DNA of 64,000 nt from Bdellovibrionales bacterium GWA2_49_15 (lineage in GTDB: Bacteria > Bdellovibrionota > Bacteriovoracia > Bacteriovoracales > Bacteriovoracaceae). Positions 1 through 8,726 of the stretch are shown piece after piece. The translations under genes and the position numbers were made by a program. The DNA is taken from positions 1 to 64,000 of the forward strand of contig MEPP01000031.1 of assembly GCA_001769855.1 (NCBI GenBank). Reading direction: 5' to 3'. The first letter of the stretch is position 1; each line of letters opens with the position of its first letter. The notes below the pieces were generated by a model. It saw only the letters and a program-made list of their open reading frames with translations. It was not told the DNA's origin and did no database searches.

Positions 1-50
1 TAACGCATCCCCTCCGTTGAGGTTGTGCGCTTAATACACTGTCCGATTTA

Positions 51-185
51 TTAAGGGAAGATCATAACTTTGACCTGGCCGATAGCAACTCCATCAGCTT
101 GCTCTATGTCCGAAAGATCAATTTTCCGCGAAGTCGCGCAAGAATAAAGCAAGCCTATCAACGTGAAATAATAGAGATTTTTCAT
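51..185 (-). pseudogene. Truncated lipoprotein remnant (44 codons)
   Basis: A 44-codon frame runs from an ATG (complement of 183-185) to TAA at 51-53. It begins with a hydrophobic signal segment and an apparent lipobox LLYSC with the lipidated Cys at residue 16, so the product would be an exported lipoprotein. Only 28 residues follow the Cys, ending in GQVKVMIFP, and then two stop codons come in a row. The segment DGVAIGQVKV looks like the first strand of a longer lipoprotein, so I infer a broken or shortened gene. No good ribosome binding site is visible. An intact mini-lipoprotein is the alternative. The function is unknown. Confidence 0.4.
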
Positions 186-476
186 TTTTCTCACAGTTTT
201 TCACCAAAAATATCGTAATTTCTATTCGGAATTTATTGCGCTTACTTGAAATTATTTTTTAATCAATGAGAAATCCACTAGATAAAATGGCAATAGCTCT
301 CCTCGGAGAATGACGATTCCAACACCAAATCCCTCATTAAGCAGTAACCAAGAAGCAATATTCAGTCATCTGAAACGAAAATATTTATTATGCACTACGA
401 CCTGTTCTGATCTTTTAACAATTATTATATTTTTATTAAGCTATGCGCAGTTTAGTCCTCGTAAAAAGGAGGTTAT
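186..476. other. AT-rich intergenic stretch, nothing recognised
   Basis: About 290 bases without a convincing coding frame, tRNA or hairpin terminator. It is AT rich and must contain the promoter of the plus-strand gene starting at 477. I could not assign -35 and -10 boxes with confidence. Confidence 0.5.
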
Positions 477-668
477 ATGCCGTTAAAAAAAGGAAAATCA
501 AAAAAAATTATCTCAAAAAATATTTCTGAGATGGTAAAATCAGGCAGACCCCAAAAACAAGCTATCGCTATCGCGATGAGTGAAGCTGGTCTTTCAAAAA
601 AAGAAAGAAAGAAAAAGCATCTGAGTAAAACTAGTTCATGGTCATGGATATTTTTCGGGATGCACTGA
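477..668 (+). CDS. Small basic protein of a phage-associated type
   Basis: A 63-residue, very lysine-rich protein. An AAGGAGG ribosome binding site lies directly upstream of the ATG. The first 40 residues ([10 protein letters not shown], then [17 protein letters not shown]) match the pattern I recall for small proteins encoded in phages and many bacterial genomes, where a PQKQAVAIAL core is typical. No biochemical role is known to me. The C-terminal [11 protein letters not shown] is unlike the family and may be a divergent or altered end. It stands alone on the plus strand. Its presence could mark an old phage insertion, but nothing else phage-like is nearby. Confidence 0.7.
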   Translation: MPLKKGKSKKIISKNISEMVKSGRPQKQAIAIAMSEAGLSKKERKKKHLSKTSSWSWIFFGMH

Positions 669-728
669 ATACCATTTTGGATTGGGAGTGACCTTGGTCT
701 TTATCAAATCACCCTTGGTAAAATCTAT

Positions 729-1112
729 TTAGTTTTTTGAGAAATGCAGAACCACTCCAGCCTTTCCTCCAACTGAGACAATATCATTGATCCCCAAATC
801 CGTTGAGAGCGAAAGGCCAACCTCCACCTCGGATAAAATATACTTCCCTTTTTGATCCTCATTTTGCTTCATGACCTTATGGATCACCTTACTAAGTTTT
901 CCAATTGTTTTCCGAAGCGCAGAATTCAATCGTTCCCTCTGTAGACCTTTTTTTTCAAAAAGCACGCCCTCCAAACCTTGAATGTCCTTATTTCCATTTT
1001 TATCCATTTTGATTAAGACAATAGGAAGTGAAGGCGCCCGTGTTGTATCACTGGCCGATGCCTGCGAGAGGACCATCAAAGAGACGAGTAAAGCTGATAG
1101 AATATTTCTCAT
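729..1112 (-). CDS. Exported protein with Trypco-like C-terminus (copy 1)
   Basis: 127 residues with a clear signal peptide (hydrophobic residues 4-18, cleavage near SQASA). The central part is charged and helical. The last 38 residues (LSEVEVGLSLSTD, then VGGKAGVVLHFSKN) are shared with the next gene at 1130-1489, so the two are tandem paralogues. This C-terminal pattern, an alternating strand ending in a hydrophobic VxLxF motif, resembles the trypsin-co-occurring (Trypco, CU044_2847) domains as I recall them. Those are usually cytoplasmic and linked to trypsin-like effectors, whereas here the protein would be periplasmic or secreted. Probably cotranscribed with its paralogue, with a 17-base gap. 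The function is unknown. Confidence 0.75.
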   Translation of the reverse strand: MRNILSALLVSLMVLSQASASDTTRAPSLPIVLIKMDKNGNKDIQGLEGVLFEKKGLQRERLNSALRKTIGKLSKVIHKVMKQNEDQKGKYILSEVEVGLSLSTDLGINDIVSVGGKAGVVLHFSKN

Positions 1113-1129
1113 ACAACCACCCCCAAAAA

Positions 1130-1489
1130 TTATTCACGTTTAGTAAAATGCAGAACAACCCCACCTTCTGCGGCAACACTCCAGAATAATGCTCCGGCAG
1201 AAGCCGTTACACCGAGACCAACCTCTATCTCACTTAACTGGAATGCTTCTGGCAATTCACTCGAGGCAGCTTCTGAAGCCGCATTAAAAATGTCGCTAAT
1301 TTGCGAAGAGGCCAATATAAATGATTCATCAAAGTGCTCTTCCTCAATCTTTTGAATAGTGGTGTGACCATTTTTCCCATCGGAGGCAACGACAGCAATA
1401 TTTTCAGTCTTCTCAATACTTTCGGCCTGACTTAAGACGCCCATGGTCGCGAACAAAAAGATCATAGGGAAAAGGCTCAGTCTCTTCAT
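1130..1489 (-). CDS. Exported protein with Trypco-like C-terminus (copy 2)
   Basis: 119 residues, with a ribosome binding site AGGAG 7 bases before the ATG. The signal peptide covers about residues 1-22 (ending LSQAES). The middle is acidic. The final 37 residues begin LSEIEVGLGVTASAGALF and end GGVVLHFTKRE, aligning with the paralogue just downstream and with the recalled Trypco domain pattern. It is likely the first gene of a two-gene transcript. No catalytic motif is visible, so it may be a binding or chaperone-like partner of another exported protein. The domain assignment is my pattern match, not a search result. Confidence 0.75.
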   Translation of the reverse strand: MKRLSLFPMIFLFATMGVLSQAESIEKTENIAVVASDGKNGHTTIQKIEEEHFDESFILASSQISDIFNAASEAASSELPEAFQLSEIEVGLGVTASAGALFWSVAAEGGVVLHFTKRE

Positions 1490-1607
1490 TGCAAGCTCCT
1501 ATCTGTCACACTGCTATAACTATTGTTTGACACGTGAAACAAACTAGATTATTTTAATAGAGTAAGTCAAATTTTTTGGAACATTAAATGGCCGCCAGCC
1601 AGTCGGA

Positions 1608-1928
1608 CTAGTGATATTTGTAAGAGCAAAAATATATGTAGGCCCAAAGTCGTGTCTCCGTAAAATCTCGAATTTGTGCCAGTGTTCCACCTTGCTGATG
1701 GGTGAAAATTCTAAGGGTGTTTAAAGCTTCCTGATAGCCTTCAAAAGTTGATTGGATGTTGGCACCATCAATGCTTGCATATTTTATCTGACGACAATTT
1801 TTCTCCACTTCCCAATGAGTATTTTTTTCAATAATTCTAATAAACCGATAATCAGTAATCAGGACACTCTTCGTTTTATCGCCAATGGAGCAAGAGATAA
1901 TGAAAAGCAGTAACAATACTTTACTCAT
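1608..1928 (-). CDS. Small lipoprotein, unknown function
   Basis: 106 residues. The N-terminus MSKVLLLLFIISC is a short signal with the lipidated Cys at position 13. Ser at position +2 fits outer-membrane sorting. The mature part is about 93 residues, contains two more Cys, and matches nothing I know. It lies 15 bases downstream of the S41 protease stop-to-start direction and is read the same way, so it may be cotranscribed with it. The ribosome binding site is weak (TTAGGTGTTTA). Confidence 0.6.
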   Translation of the reverse strand: MSKVLLLLFIISCSIGDKTKSVLITDYRFIRIIEKNTHWEVEKNCRQIKYASIDGANIQSTFEGYQEALNTLRIFTHQQGGTLAQIRDFTETRLWAYIYFCSYKYH

Positions 1929-1943
1929 TAAACACCTAATGCA

Positions 1944-4379
1944 CTAAAGACTTATTGAAATTTTACTCACACTCACCCCGCGGTCTACCACTCCGGCGTC
2001 ACTGTCAAAAACGAAGCGCAGTTCCACACTTTTTCCGGCAAATGCGCTTAAATCTACTTCGTAAGACTGCAGGGGAATCGAACCGCTCTTTTTGTCGACC
2101 AGAACGATTTCTTTATCTCCGCTCACGGCAAGCACCTTAAAAAAGTCATAGTCGAGTTCGGTTTGGATAACGGCATCGAATTTCAAGTGATAGGTGCTGC
2201 GGTCAGGAAGCCTGACAAAAAGCGCGGCCTCTGCATGGACATTGTTCTGGTATTTCTCCTCATTTCCAATTTTAAGCGCACCATTTTCAACTACCCAACC
2301 ATGGTTTTCCTTTGTATGTTCCGTATAAAGCGCCAGCGGCCGGGACTCTCCTGCATTTAAGTCGATGACAAGGTTCTGATTGGGAGCGAGAATCAGATTT
2401 TCCGGGACAACTCTGTACTGATAAACTTTTCTCCAAACCTTGACACTATTTTGGTTATATCCACTTACCTCAACCTTGGAGATCTTGAATTTGTCAGTTC
2501 CCATGTTTTTGGGGAAAGTAAGTTCACGACCTTCCGGATTATCCAATTCAATATTTTTCCTACCGAGAATGGTATCTCCCTCTTTGAACTCAACCGAAGC
2601 GGTATTTTCCCACTGAGCAAAGACAGAGGGCGGTTGATTCAAGATAATATCCTGGCGCCCTTCCTGCATAAAAATAACGGAGGAAGTATAGGCAGGGGAC
2701 ATCTCATTTAACTTTCTGGAAAGTATTTTTAACTGGTCGGCATTGCCATTGAAAAAATCAGAAAGGCTCGATACTGCCAGGTCATCAGCAATGACGCCAA
2801 CGTCTTCAATCAATTTTCCGGTATTGAGTCCTACCCGCACGGTCTGACGAAGAGAAAAGCCAATGTCCTGTCCATGGGGAAGATGTTTGAAAGGGCCGGT
2901 ATTTTCCTTCGGCAGGTCTTGCAGAAATTCGCTGAGAGTATAATTATTGGCACCGCCAGCACCCGTGTTTTCATCTTCTCCAAAAATTATCGCCGCCCCA
3001 TGATCCTGCATCTGTGCCGAGAACATGTCACAGGAAGAATAGCATGAAGCATTATTGAAAACCGCCACAGGCCTAAAATAGTACTGCCCCAGTTCGCTCA
3101 TTTTTTTCTCGGAATTGAGGGGAAGATTTTTAGTTAATTCACTTCCCTGCCTGGCCGCTTCCCTCAAGGCTTCCGTAAAAATGCCATTCGGACTTACGAG
3201 ATCAAAGTAAAATTGGTTTGCCGGACTGCTCTTCAAACGGAAATTGAGCGGAACAGGATTGGCGGGATGAAAAAGCTGCACCAGGTTTTCGGCCAGCGCG
3301 ATGCGGCCCCCGCCATTGTTGCGGATATCAAAGATAAGGCCATCGGTCTTGGCAAATTGATTTCGAAGTAGCAGCTTCACTTCCTGCACTACTTGATCCA
3401 CATTCAAAACTTCAGGCTCAAAACTTTCCAAACTGATATATCCGAAATTTCCATACTCATTGGAAATAAGGGCATATTTCAAAATGGGCTCGGCGGTATC
3501 AACAAGGTTTCCGCGATCATGGGTATTCTTGTTATTTGTCATCTTTCGAAAAAGTTTATTGAATTCGTTTTTATATTCGTCTTCCGCAAATTCATTTTTC
3601 TTATTGCCCTCAAGACCATTCTTCAGACAGGTGGAATTGACTTTGGATATCCAGGGCAAAGTAGTGTGATAAATCTTTCCGAGACGATTCTTGAAGGTGA
3701 GCTGGATAGAATCTTCGGGCGGCACTGGAAGTCTTTGATGGCTTAGATAGGTGAGCAAATCCACGGCACGCCTCTGGGCCGCTTTGGTGTTGGCCCCGCG
3801 GGATTTCGCCAGCATAGTCTGCACCGCCTTTTCGGCAGTCATTCCCTTATAAGAGAGCAGAATATCTCCAACCTGGATTTTAAGCGGAGCGGGTAAAAGC
3901 CTTAATGCTTCCTCGGCCGTCGCCAGTCCGCTCACCGCGAGAACTTGCTTCCCGGCAGGGTCACGAGTTTCGGCAAAGCTCAAAGGAATAAAACTTCTGT
4001 AACAGGAATAAGGGACAGGCATTTTATAGTCGGTATGAAGGTCCCGAAGATTTAAAAAGATCTCGGCCAGCCTTTGATGAAAATCCACATCAGAAAGTGT
4101 CTCTATTTCCGAAGCTACCTTCAGAAGAGCAGGAGTAGGATCGGCCTCACTTCCGAAATCATCGATCTTCAGGCTTTTGTGAACAAAGAGCTGCTCCAGC
4201 ACCAATTGAACCTGATCAAGGACAAGCTTTTTTTCCTCAAGAGTGTATTTGGGCAAAATGATTTCAGCACGTCTGTCACTTAACAACTTGAAAGTAGGAA
4301 GATCTTCTGCTTTGGCGAGTAGGGCAACGACAGAAAACATCAAAATCATGGGAATCTTGAAAGGTTGCAAGCTCAACAT
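1944..4379 (-). CDS. Exported S41-family (C-terminal processing type) peptidase
   Basis: 811 residues with an N-terminal signal peptide (residues 1-24, cleavage after LLAKA). The S41 catalytic core is recognisable: GYISLESF near residue 315, TDGLIFDIRNNGGG near 345-360 and YSSCDMF with the presumed nucleophile Ser448, where the usual pattern is SAxE. GEDENTGAGG follows near 472. Family members cut exported proteins at C-terminal regions. The stretch before the core may hold a PDZ-like region (DILLSYKGMTAEKAV). The last 200 residues are beta rich, with a jelly-roll-like end (VDLSAFAGKSVELRFVFDSD), suggesting an accessory binding domain. The ribosome binding site AGGAG precedes the ATG. Substrate unknown. 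Confidence 0.85.
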   Translation of the reverse strand: MLSLQPFKIPMILMFSVVALLAKAEDLPTFKLLSDRRAEIILPKYTLEEKKLVLDQVQLVLEQLFVHKSLKIDDFGSEADPTPALLKVASEIETLSDVDFHQRLAEIFLNLRDLHTDYKMPVPYSCYRSFIPLSFAETRDPAGKQVLAVSGLATAEEALRLLPAPLKIQVGDILLSYKGMTAEKAVQTMLAKSRGANTKAAQRRAVDLLTYLSHQRLPVPPEDSIQLTFKNRLGKIYHTTLPWISKVNSTCLKNGLEGNKKNEFAEDEYKNEFNKLFRKMTNNKNTHDRGNLVDTAEPILKYALISNEYGNFGYISLESFEPEVLNVDQVVQEVKLLLRNQFAKTDGLIFDIRNNGGGRIALAENLVQLFHPANPVPLNFRLKSSPANQFYFDLVSPNGIFTEALREAARQGSELTKNLPLNSEKKMSELGQYYFRPVAVFNNASCYSSCDMFSAQMQDHGAAIIFGEDENTGAGGANNYTLSEFLQDLPKENTGPFKHLPHGQDIGFSLRQTVRVGLNTGKLIEDVGVIADDLAVSSLSDFFNGNADQLKILSRKLNEMSPAYTSSVIFMQEGRQDIILNQPPSVFAQWENTASVEFKEGDTILGRKNIELDNPEGRELTFPKNMGTDKFKISKVEVSGYNQNSVKVWRKVYQYRVVPENLILAPNQNLVIDLNAGESRPLALYTEHTKENHGWVVENGALKIGNEEKYQNNVHAEAALFVRLPDRSTYHLKFDAVIQTELDYDFFKVLAVSGDKEIVLVDKKSGSIPLQSYEVDLSAFAGKSVELRFVFDSDAGVVDRGVSVSKISISL

Positions 4380-4416
4380 CGTCGTTTCTCCTGTGAAGCG
4401 GGGCCTGAGTCACATT

Positions 4417-4770
4417 TTATAAATTTTGGACTTCCTTAAGTAAAGCTTTAATGTCACTTTCAGTGATATAAAAGGTTTCTTTATCAAGCCCAGAACCTCT
4501 TTCAGCTTTACAATTAATTCCAGGGTATTTTGAGTTGAATTTAACAACCTTGTTCTCACAGTCCTCTATATCCGAGCGACTATACATGCTCTTACAATCC
4601 ACGACCATGCTATTATAATCTGAAACAACATCCACCCCACAATTTCCACTTGTGAATTGCGAGTGCAATTGCTCGGCTTCAGCTCTCTGTTGCTCCAAAG
4701 CTTGATCACGGCAGGCCATAAGAGAAACTAAGATAGTTACGTGAATAATCGAAAGTAAAAAAGTGGTCAT
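4417..4770 (-). CDS. Small lipoprotein, cysteine-rich
   Basis: 117 residues with a signal segment and lipobox SLMAC (Cys20), then a glutamine-rich helix (QALEQQRAEAEQL) and a domain with five further cysteines, probably paired in disulphides. AAAGGAG precedes the start by 5 bases. It sits in a run of same-strand small exported proteins (4.4-7.1 kb) with gaps of 10-40 bases, so it is likely part of one transcript. No family recognised. Confidence 0.65.
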   Translation of the reverse strand: MTTFLLSIIHVTILVSLMACRDQALEQQRAEAEQLHSQFTSGNCGVDVVSDYNSMVVDCKSMYSRSDIEDCENKVVKFNSKYPGINCKAERGSGLDKETFYITESDIKALLKEVQNL

Positions 4771-4785
4771 AAAGCTCCTTTCGGT

Positions 4786-5163
4786 TTATTTGTTTAAAGT
4801 ACAACGAATGTTCCAGCAAGGGCGATCACCCGCGCAATAGAAACTGCCAGCAGAGATAGATTCTTCGCCCTTACTAAATCGCGTATAAAAAGCGCTGATC
4901 GGTATGTTTAGACCTTCCATGTGTTCGAACTGATACATGTCCTGATCTTTAAAAATTCTGAAATCAAAAAAATGTGCTTGCCCATTCAGCTCCTTATCAA
5001 AAGTTACAAAACCTAGTTCATCACCGAGAAGGAAATTTTCTGTAAATGTTTCGTAGCCAAGAAAAGCTGAATAGCGACAACGATAGGTATCTTCAGCGCT
5101 GACGGTTTGCGCGAACACCGGAAGAGACGTGAGTAATAAAATATGAAGCAATGCATTTTTCAT
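4786..5163 (-). CDS. Small exported protein, unknown
   Basis: 125 residues with a signal peptide of about 23 residues (ending TVSAE). The mature part has five cysteines (YRCRYS, FYCAGDRPCWNIRC), probably forming disulphides in the periplasm, and a beta-strand-like pattern. GGAG lies 5 bases before the ATG. Member of the 4.4-7.1 kb minus-strand run. No homologous family recognised. Confidence 0.65.
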   Translation of the reverse strand: MKNALLHILLLTSLPVFAQTVSAEDTYRCRYSAFLGYETFTENFLLGDELGFVTFDKELNGQAHFFDFRIFKDQDMYQFEHMEGLNIPISAFYTRFSKGEESISAGSFYCAGDRPCWNIRCTLNK

Positions 5164-5188
5164 AAAGACTCCAAAGATGTTGCAAAAG

Positions 5189-5839
5189 TTATTCGTGAAT
5201 TGTCCCTAACTCCACATTCCAATTATTCATTTTATTTGTGTAGTAATTGTAGTAATTGTTGCAGGCATTTCCAATCGGACATAACACTCGGGGCTTATCG
5301 ATGGTGATTATCGGAGTATATTTTTCACCCGAGTTTGTGACCTGGTGACCATAAAGTGAAGTACTGCTCAAATCGGTCAAAGAGTGAACACTCGTCACCA
5401 TTTTGCCGGCAACGCCTTGCTCATCAATAATTTCAACTTTGACTGTAAAGGTAGTCACAGATTCATTGCCATATTGGTAGGTCTTCCGATCAATGCTGAT
5501 TATCGCAATCGCGCGATAAGCATCTTTTTCCACCACAGCAGACCATAATCCACGATAAGAAGTGTCACTGTTGTCACAAACTCCATAGCGTGGGATACAA
5601 AAAATTCTGTTTTTGGGATAAAGCCTAATCTTAACTGAACCAATCGGCACAGACATTACGGCATCACAAATAATCGTATCCCTAGCGTCTCGCGGGACCA
5701 GGCATTCTTTTTTCACCTCCAGATGCGCGTACATTTCCACATCGATCGGCTGAGGTATTGGTGCGGGAACAGGCCCATCGTCTGCGAAAGAAATGGATGA
5801 GAAAACTAAAGCTGAAAAAAAGATAAATAATTTAATCAT
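5189..5839 (-). CDS. Exported protein, unknown
   Basis: 216 residues with a signal peptide (residues 1-19, FSSISFA) followed by a proline-rich linker (DGPVPAPIPQPIDV). The mature domain is beta rich with six cysteines placed as near pairs (CLVP and IICDA, IFCIPRYGVC, VLCPIGNAC), consistent with disulphides outside the cytoplasm. AAAGGAG lies 8 bases before the start. It is in line with neighbours on both sides. Function unknown. Confidence 0.65.
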   Translation of the reverse strand: MIKLFIFFSALVFSSISFADDGPVPAPIPQPIDVEMYAHLEVKKECLVPRDARDTIICDAVMSVPIGSVKIRLYPKNRIFCIPRYGVCDNSDTSYRGLWSAVVEKDAYRAIAIISIDRKTYQYGNESVTTFTVKVEIIDEQGVAGKMVTSVHSLTDLSSTSLYGHQVTNSGEKYTPIITIDKPRVLCPIGNACNNYYNYYTNKMNNWNVELGTIHE

Positions 5840-5854
5840 GATTTTGCTCCTTTA

Positions 5855-6250
5855 TTAATAGTTTACTTTCTTAAACAGCCTTCCCATGTAGGGTTTACCC
5901 ACGTAGTCCAGAAAAAGCTCGTCGTTATTACAAAAAGGTGTAACTTTGAGATTGATGAGCTTCTCGATATAATGATCTTTGTGTCTCGTCAGCTTTAAGG
6001 TGATACTATGAACCGGCCATATAATATGTGGCCCTTCACTTTGCAAAATCAAATATTTTCCATTTTCCCTAAGGGAAAGGGTAATATTGTACAGGGGCTC
6101 GTCGCGATAATTACCATCCTCATCCTTCATGGTGAAATTAGTCGTCCCTTTCAGGCAATCGACATTTAATTTTTTGGGGAACCCGTCAAAGGCCAAGGCC
6201 GGCACAGACAAAGAAACTAAGGTCAAAAAAAATACAACTCGTTTTTTCAT
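5855..6250 (-). CDS. Small exported protein, unknown
   Basis: 131 residues with a signal peptide of about 20 residues ending PALAF. The mature part has two cysteines (DCLKG, FCNND) and many strands. A strong AAGGAGG ribosome binding site is 6 bases before the ATG. It is 9 bases from the lipoprotein gene upstream, so the two are almost surely cotranscribed. No family recognised. Confidence 0.65.
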   Translation of the reverse strand: MKKRVVFFLTLVSLSVPALAFDGFPKKLNVDCLKGTTNFTMKDEDGNYRDEPLYNITLSLRENGKYLILQSEGPHIIWPVHSITLKLTRHKDHYIEKLINLKVTPFCNNDELFLDYVGKPYMGRLFKKVNY

Positions 6251-6259
6251 AGATCCTCC

Positions 6260-7030
6260 TTATTGAAAGTCAAAATTTAATTTTGCGCCAATATTGTGAA
6301 CTATCTTTGCTTTGTCATAACTGTCTTGGATTTTTTTTGATGCTGATGTTCTGATCAGGGAGCGAGCACCTTCAATTTGTATTTTCCATCTCTCTTCTGC
6401 TGCAATTTCGAGACCCAAAGTTATAGTCTCAGAATCAATTGAGCCGTCATATAATCGGCGATCACCATCAATCGTTTGCTGACCTTCATATGTCATAAAC
6501 ATATCAAAAATTCCGCCATAGATTAAAAAATTCGAGTAGGGTCTTATTCCAGCAATAAGTCCAAGGTCACTATTGATGTATTCGATTTTAGACTTTGTCC
6601 TTCTAAGTGAGTTCACCCCGTTGGCATAGTCAGAAGAATAGCCAGAACTTACGCTCAATGCCATCGAATATTTTTTATCCTGCAAGAATCTACCTTCCAG
6701 GAACTGCCACTTCAAAAGGTATGAAAGGGTCGAATCATGATAATAAAGGATTCCTAAATCCAACCTTCTTGTCGCTGCATATCTGCCGTCGACAATAAGA
6801 GAAGATTCCGCATTTGAAATTTCAGGATTTTTCTCATTGATGTAAACAGAATCTGAAGCTGGCGTTAAGGTTACTTTTGACATTCCAGCTTCACCTGCTC
6901 CTACGCGGAAATGACCTTTCTTGCCTGAGGTTTCTGAGGTTTGAAACCTATTGCCAGGGACCTTTACCCCAAGGGCACAGGAGCTGATAAAAAATATCAA
7001 TAACAGTAGAGCCAGTATTTTATTCCCCAT
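6260..7030 (-). CDS. Lipoprotein with probable beta-barrel-like body
   Basis: The start is placed at the ATG 7028-7030, which has GGAG 6 bases upstream and puts the signal sequence at the true N-terminus. A longer frame opens 12 codons earlier without a binding site. The 256-residue product begins MGNKILALLLL and has a lipobox FISSC (Cys18). The body has alternating hydrophobic strands with aromatic ends (LDLGILYYH, GYSSDYANG, FLIYGGIFDMFMTYEG) and ends with Phe-Gln, resembling small outer-membrane barrels. Probably the first gene of the 4.4-7.0 kb transcript. Function unknown. Confidence 0.65.
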   Translation of the reverse strand: MGNKILALLLLIFFISSCALGVKVPGNRFQTSETSGKKGHFRVGAGEAGMSKVTLTPASDSVYINEKNPEISNAESSLIVDGRYAATRRLDLGILYYHDSTLSYLLKWQFLEGRFLQDKKYSMALSVSSGYSSDYANGVNSLRRTKSKIEYINSDLGLIAGIRPYSNFLIYGGIFDMFMTYEGQQTIDGDRRLYDGSIDSETITLGLEIAAEERWKIQIEGARSLIRTSASKKIQDSYDKAKIVHNIGAKLNFDFQ

Positions 7031-7078
7031 TTTTTCTCCAATGCCGCTGCGTTCTGCTTTCTTCAATCGATGCAGGTA

Positions 7079-7606
7079 TTAGAAAAAAATCGAAATTTTT
7101 AAAAGGTTAATTTTCCAAGTTGGTTCGGAATCGTTCAAGGAGAACCATTTACTTACCTCAAAGCCTGGAATGAAACTTACGTTTTCAAAAATTTTGAAAC
7201 GTTTTGCTAATTCGATAGTCCCAAATCTTAAGTTCTGACTCGAATAAGAGTCATTGTGCAAAATGACCACTCCATATTTAATTGTGCCAAAAAATGAATT
7301 TTGTAGATCTTCTTTATTAAAATTATAACCAGGCCCAAAGCTCAAGGATTCGGTATACCCTCCCGGCCAAATGCTTGTAAAAAGAGATCCTCCCAACTGG
7401 AGTCCACTTTCAAAAGCATATTCATAACCAGTACCAAGAGAAAAATAACGTGTAGGTTCATTGTCATCGCTCTGATGAAAAGACAGCGAGGACTCAGAGC
7501 TACCACTGATAATATGTCCTGAATTTTGGGCATAAGCATGAGGGGCCCTGAGAATGGGACTGCAAAGACAAAGAAGACTTAAGATTTTAGTAAATTTAGT
7601 TTCCAT
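7079..7606 (-). CDS. Small outer-membrane barrel-like protein
   Basis: The ATG at 7604-7606 is chosen because AAGGA lies 8 bases upstream and the following 25 residues form a signal peptide ending PHAYA. The frame stays open upstream to 7840, but that part would overlap the divergent regulator gene. The mature part, about 150 residues, consists of amphipathic strands rich in Gly, Ser and aromatics (LGTGYEYAF, SFGPGYNF, FGTIKYGVV) and ends KISIFF. A terminal Phe is typical of barrels inserted by BamA. Probably an 8-strand barrel. Ligand unknown. Confidence 0.65.
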   Translation of the reverse strand: METKFTKILSLLCLCSPILRAPHAYAQNSGHIISGSSESSLSFHQSDDNEPTRYFSLGTGYEYAFESGLQLGGSLFTSIWPGGYTESLSFGPGYNFNKEDLQNSFFGTIKYGVVILHNDSYSSQNLRFGTIELAKRFKIFENVSFIPGFEVSKWFSLNDSEPTWKINLLKISIFF

Positions 7607-7733
7607 AAAAATCCTTAGGGAATGCCCGTCTGGGTCAGTTGCGGCGAACATAGCACAACACCAATTCGCGTCAATACTGTCCCAGCTTGGCCTTTTTTTT
7701 ATGAAATAGCGTCCTATTGAGGACACTAGAGAG

Positions 7734-8684
7734 ATGCGGTATACTTTTTCCATGCTGAAACCAAAACCCAAGCCAAAATCGAAAGCAAAACCAAAACCCG
7801 AGGCAATTTGGCGCAAGAAGTTTTCTGGGGCCCTGAGCAAAGTAAGACAAGAACGCGGCCATCACAGTGCCTATGCTTTTTTTCACGAAAATGGCGGTCA
7901 GAAATATTTTGGTTTTTCCTACAACCATTATCTGCGAATCGAGCGCGGTGTCCGGTTACCGGATCAGCTTGGACTCAAGCGAATCCTTGATGCCTTGGGA
8001 AGTTCTTTCGGGCTATATTTTGAACGACGGCCGCTGTTGCTCCTTTATGTTAAGGCATTACTGGGCGGAGACCCGCTGTTTGATTCTGTATTTGCCAAAC
8101 CGATCACGACCGACTCGATTGACTCAGGCAAGACCTCGCCGCAGGACATGATTCTTCGTAACGTGGCCAAGACAAAATGGGGCGAAATTCCTTTAATGTC
8201 TCGACAGCAACTTGACCTCATCACCTCAGATAAAGAGGTCTACTGGATTTTTATATGGCTTGTGTCAACGGGGCTGAAGCGAACGGTGGCGGAACTGGCC
8301 ATTGATCTGAAGCGACCAGTGGAGTTGCTTACCATAGCACTGTCACGGCTCATCGATCAGAAACTAATCGAACAAACCAAAGACGGCGAGTATTTCAGTC
8401 CGCATTTCGAAACCGACTTATCCAACCCCAACACACATCTGACTCGCGAGCAGACTCTTTGGTTTCAAGATCAGATTCTGGAAAAAAGTCGGAGCGGAGG
8501 AAGGCGTGTTCACTCCCACGCATTTCTAGTGGCCGAAGATGATGAGATGCTGGGTGCCTTAGCGGCCCTGCTTCGCGAAACGGTTCACAAGGCCAACCTC
8601 CTGCGAAGTTCGATTCCGGCAAGTAAGGGCCATCTGGTGAGCGTTGAATGTTGTCTTGCCAGACTGATGCCCATCCCTGAATGA
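7734..8684 (+). CDS. HTH transcriptional regulator (DUF4423/TIGR02147-like)
   Basis: 316 residues. After a lysine/proline-rich N-terminus comes an XRE-like helix-turn-helix (about residues 45-90, with SYNHYLRIERGVRLPDQ). A winged-helix-like segment (about 175-220, VAELAIDLKRPVELL, then LIDQKLIE) follows, and then a C-terminal helical region (LRETVHKANLLRSS). The arrangement recalls the TIGR02147/DUF4423 regulators that are numerous in Bdellovibrio-like bacteria, though this match is by eye. GAGGA is about 10 bases before the ATG. It is divergent from the barrel gene at 7606, leaving a 127-base shared promoter region, so that gene is a candidate target. Confidence 0.65.
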   Translation: MRYTFSMLKPKPKPKSKAKPKPEAIWRKKFSGALSKVRQERGHHSAYAFFHENGGQKYFGFSYNHYLRIERGVRLPDQLGLKRILDALGSSFGLYFERRPLLLLYVKALLGGDPLFDSVFAKPITTDSIDSGKTSPQDMILRNVAKTKWGEIPLMSRQQLDLITSDKEVYWIFIWLVSTGLKRTVAELAIDLKRPVELLTIALSRLIDQKLIEQTKDGEYFSPHFETDLSNPNTHLTREQTLWFQDQILEKSRSGGRRVHSHAFLVAEDDEMLGALAALLRETVHKANLLRSSIPASKGHLVSVECCLARLMPIPE

Positions 8685-8726
8685 AATCTTCTCCGATTGT
8701 AAGACCGAAGCAGGCGTCATAGCGTC

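Noticed and set aside
7607..7840. N-terminal extension of the barrel gene at 7079-7606
   Set aside because: Would overlap the divergent regulator gene and bury the signal peptide. The ATG at 7606 has a good ribosome binding site.
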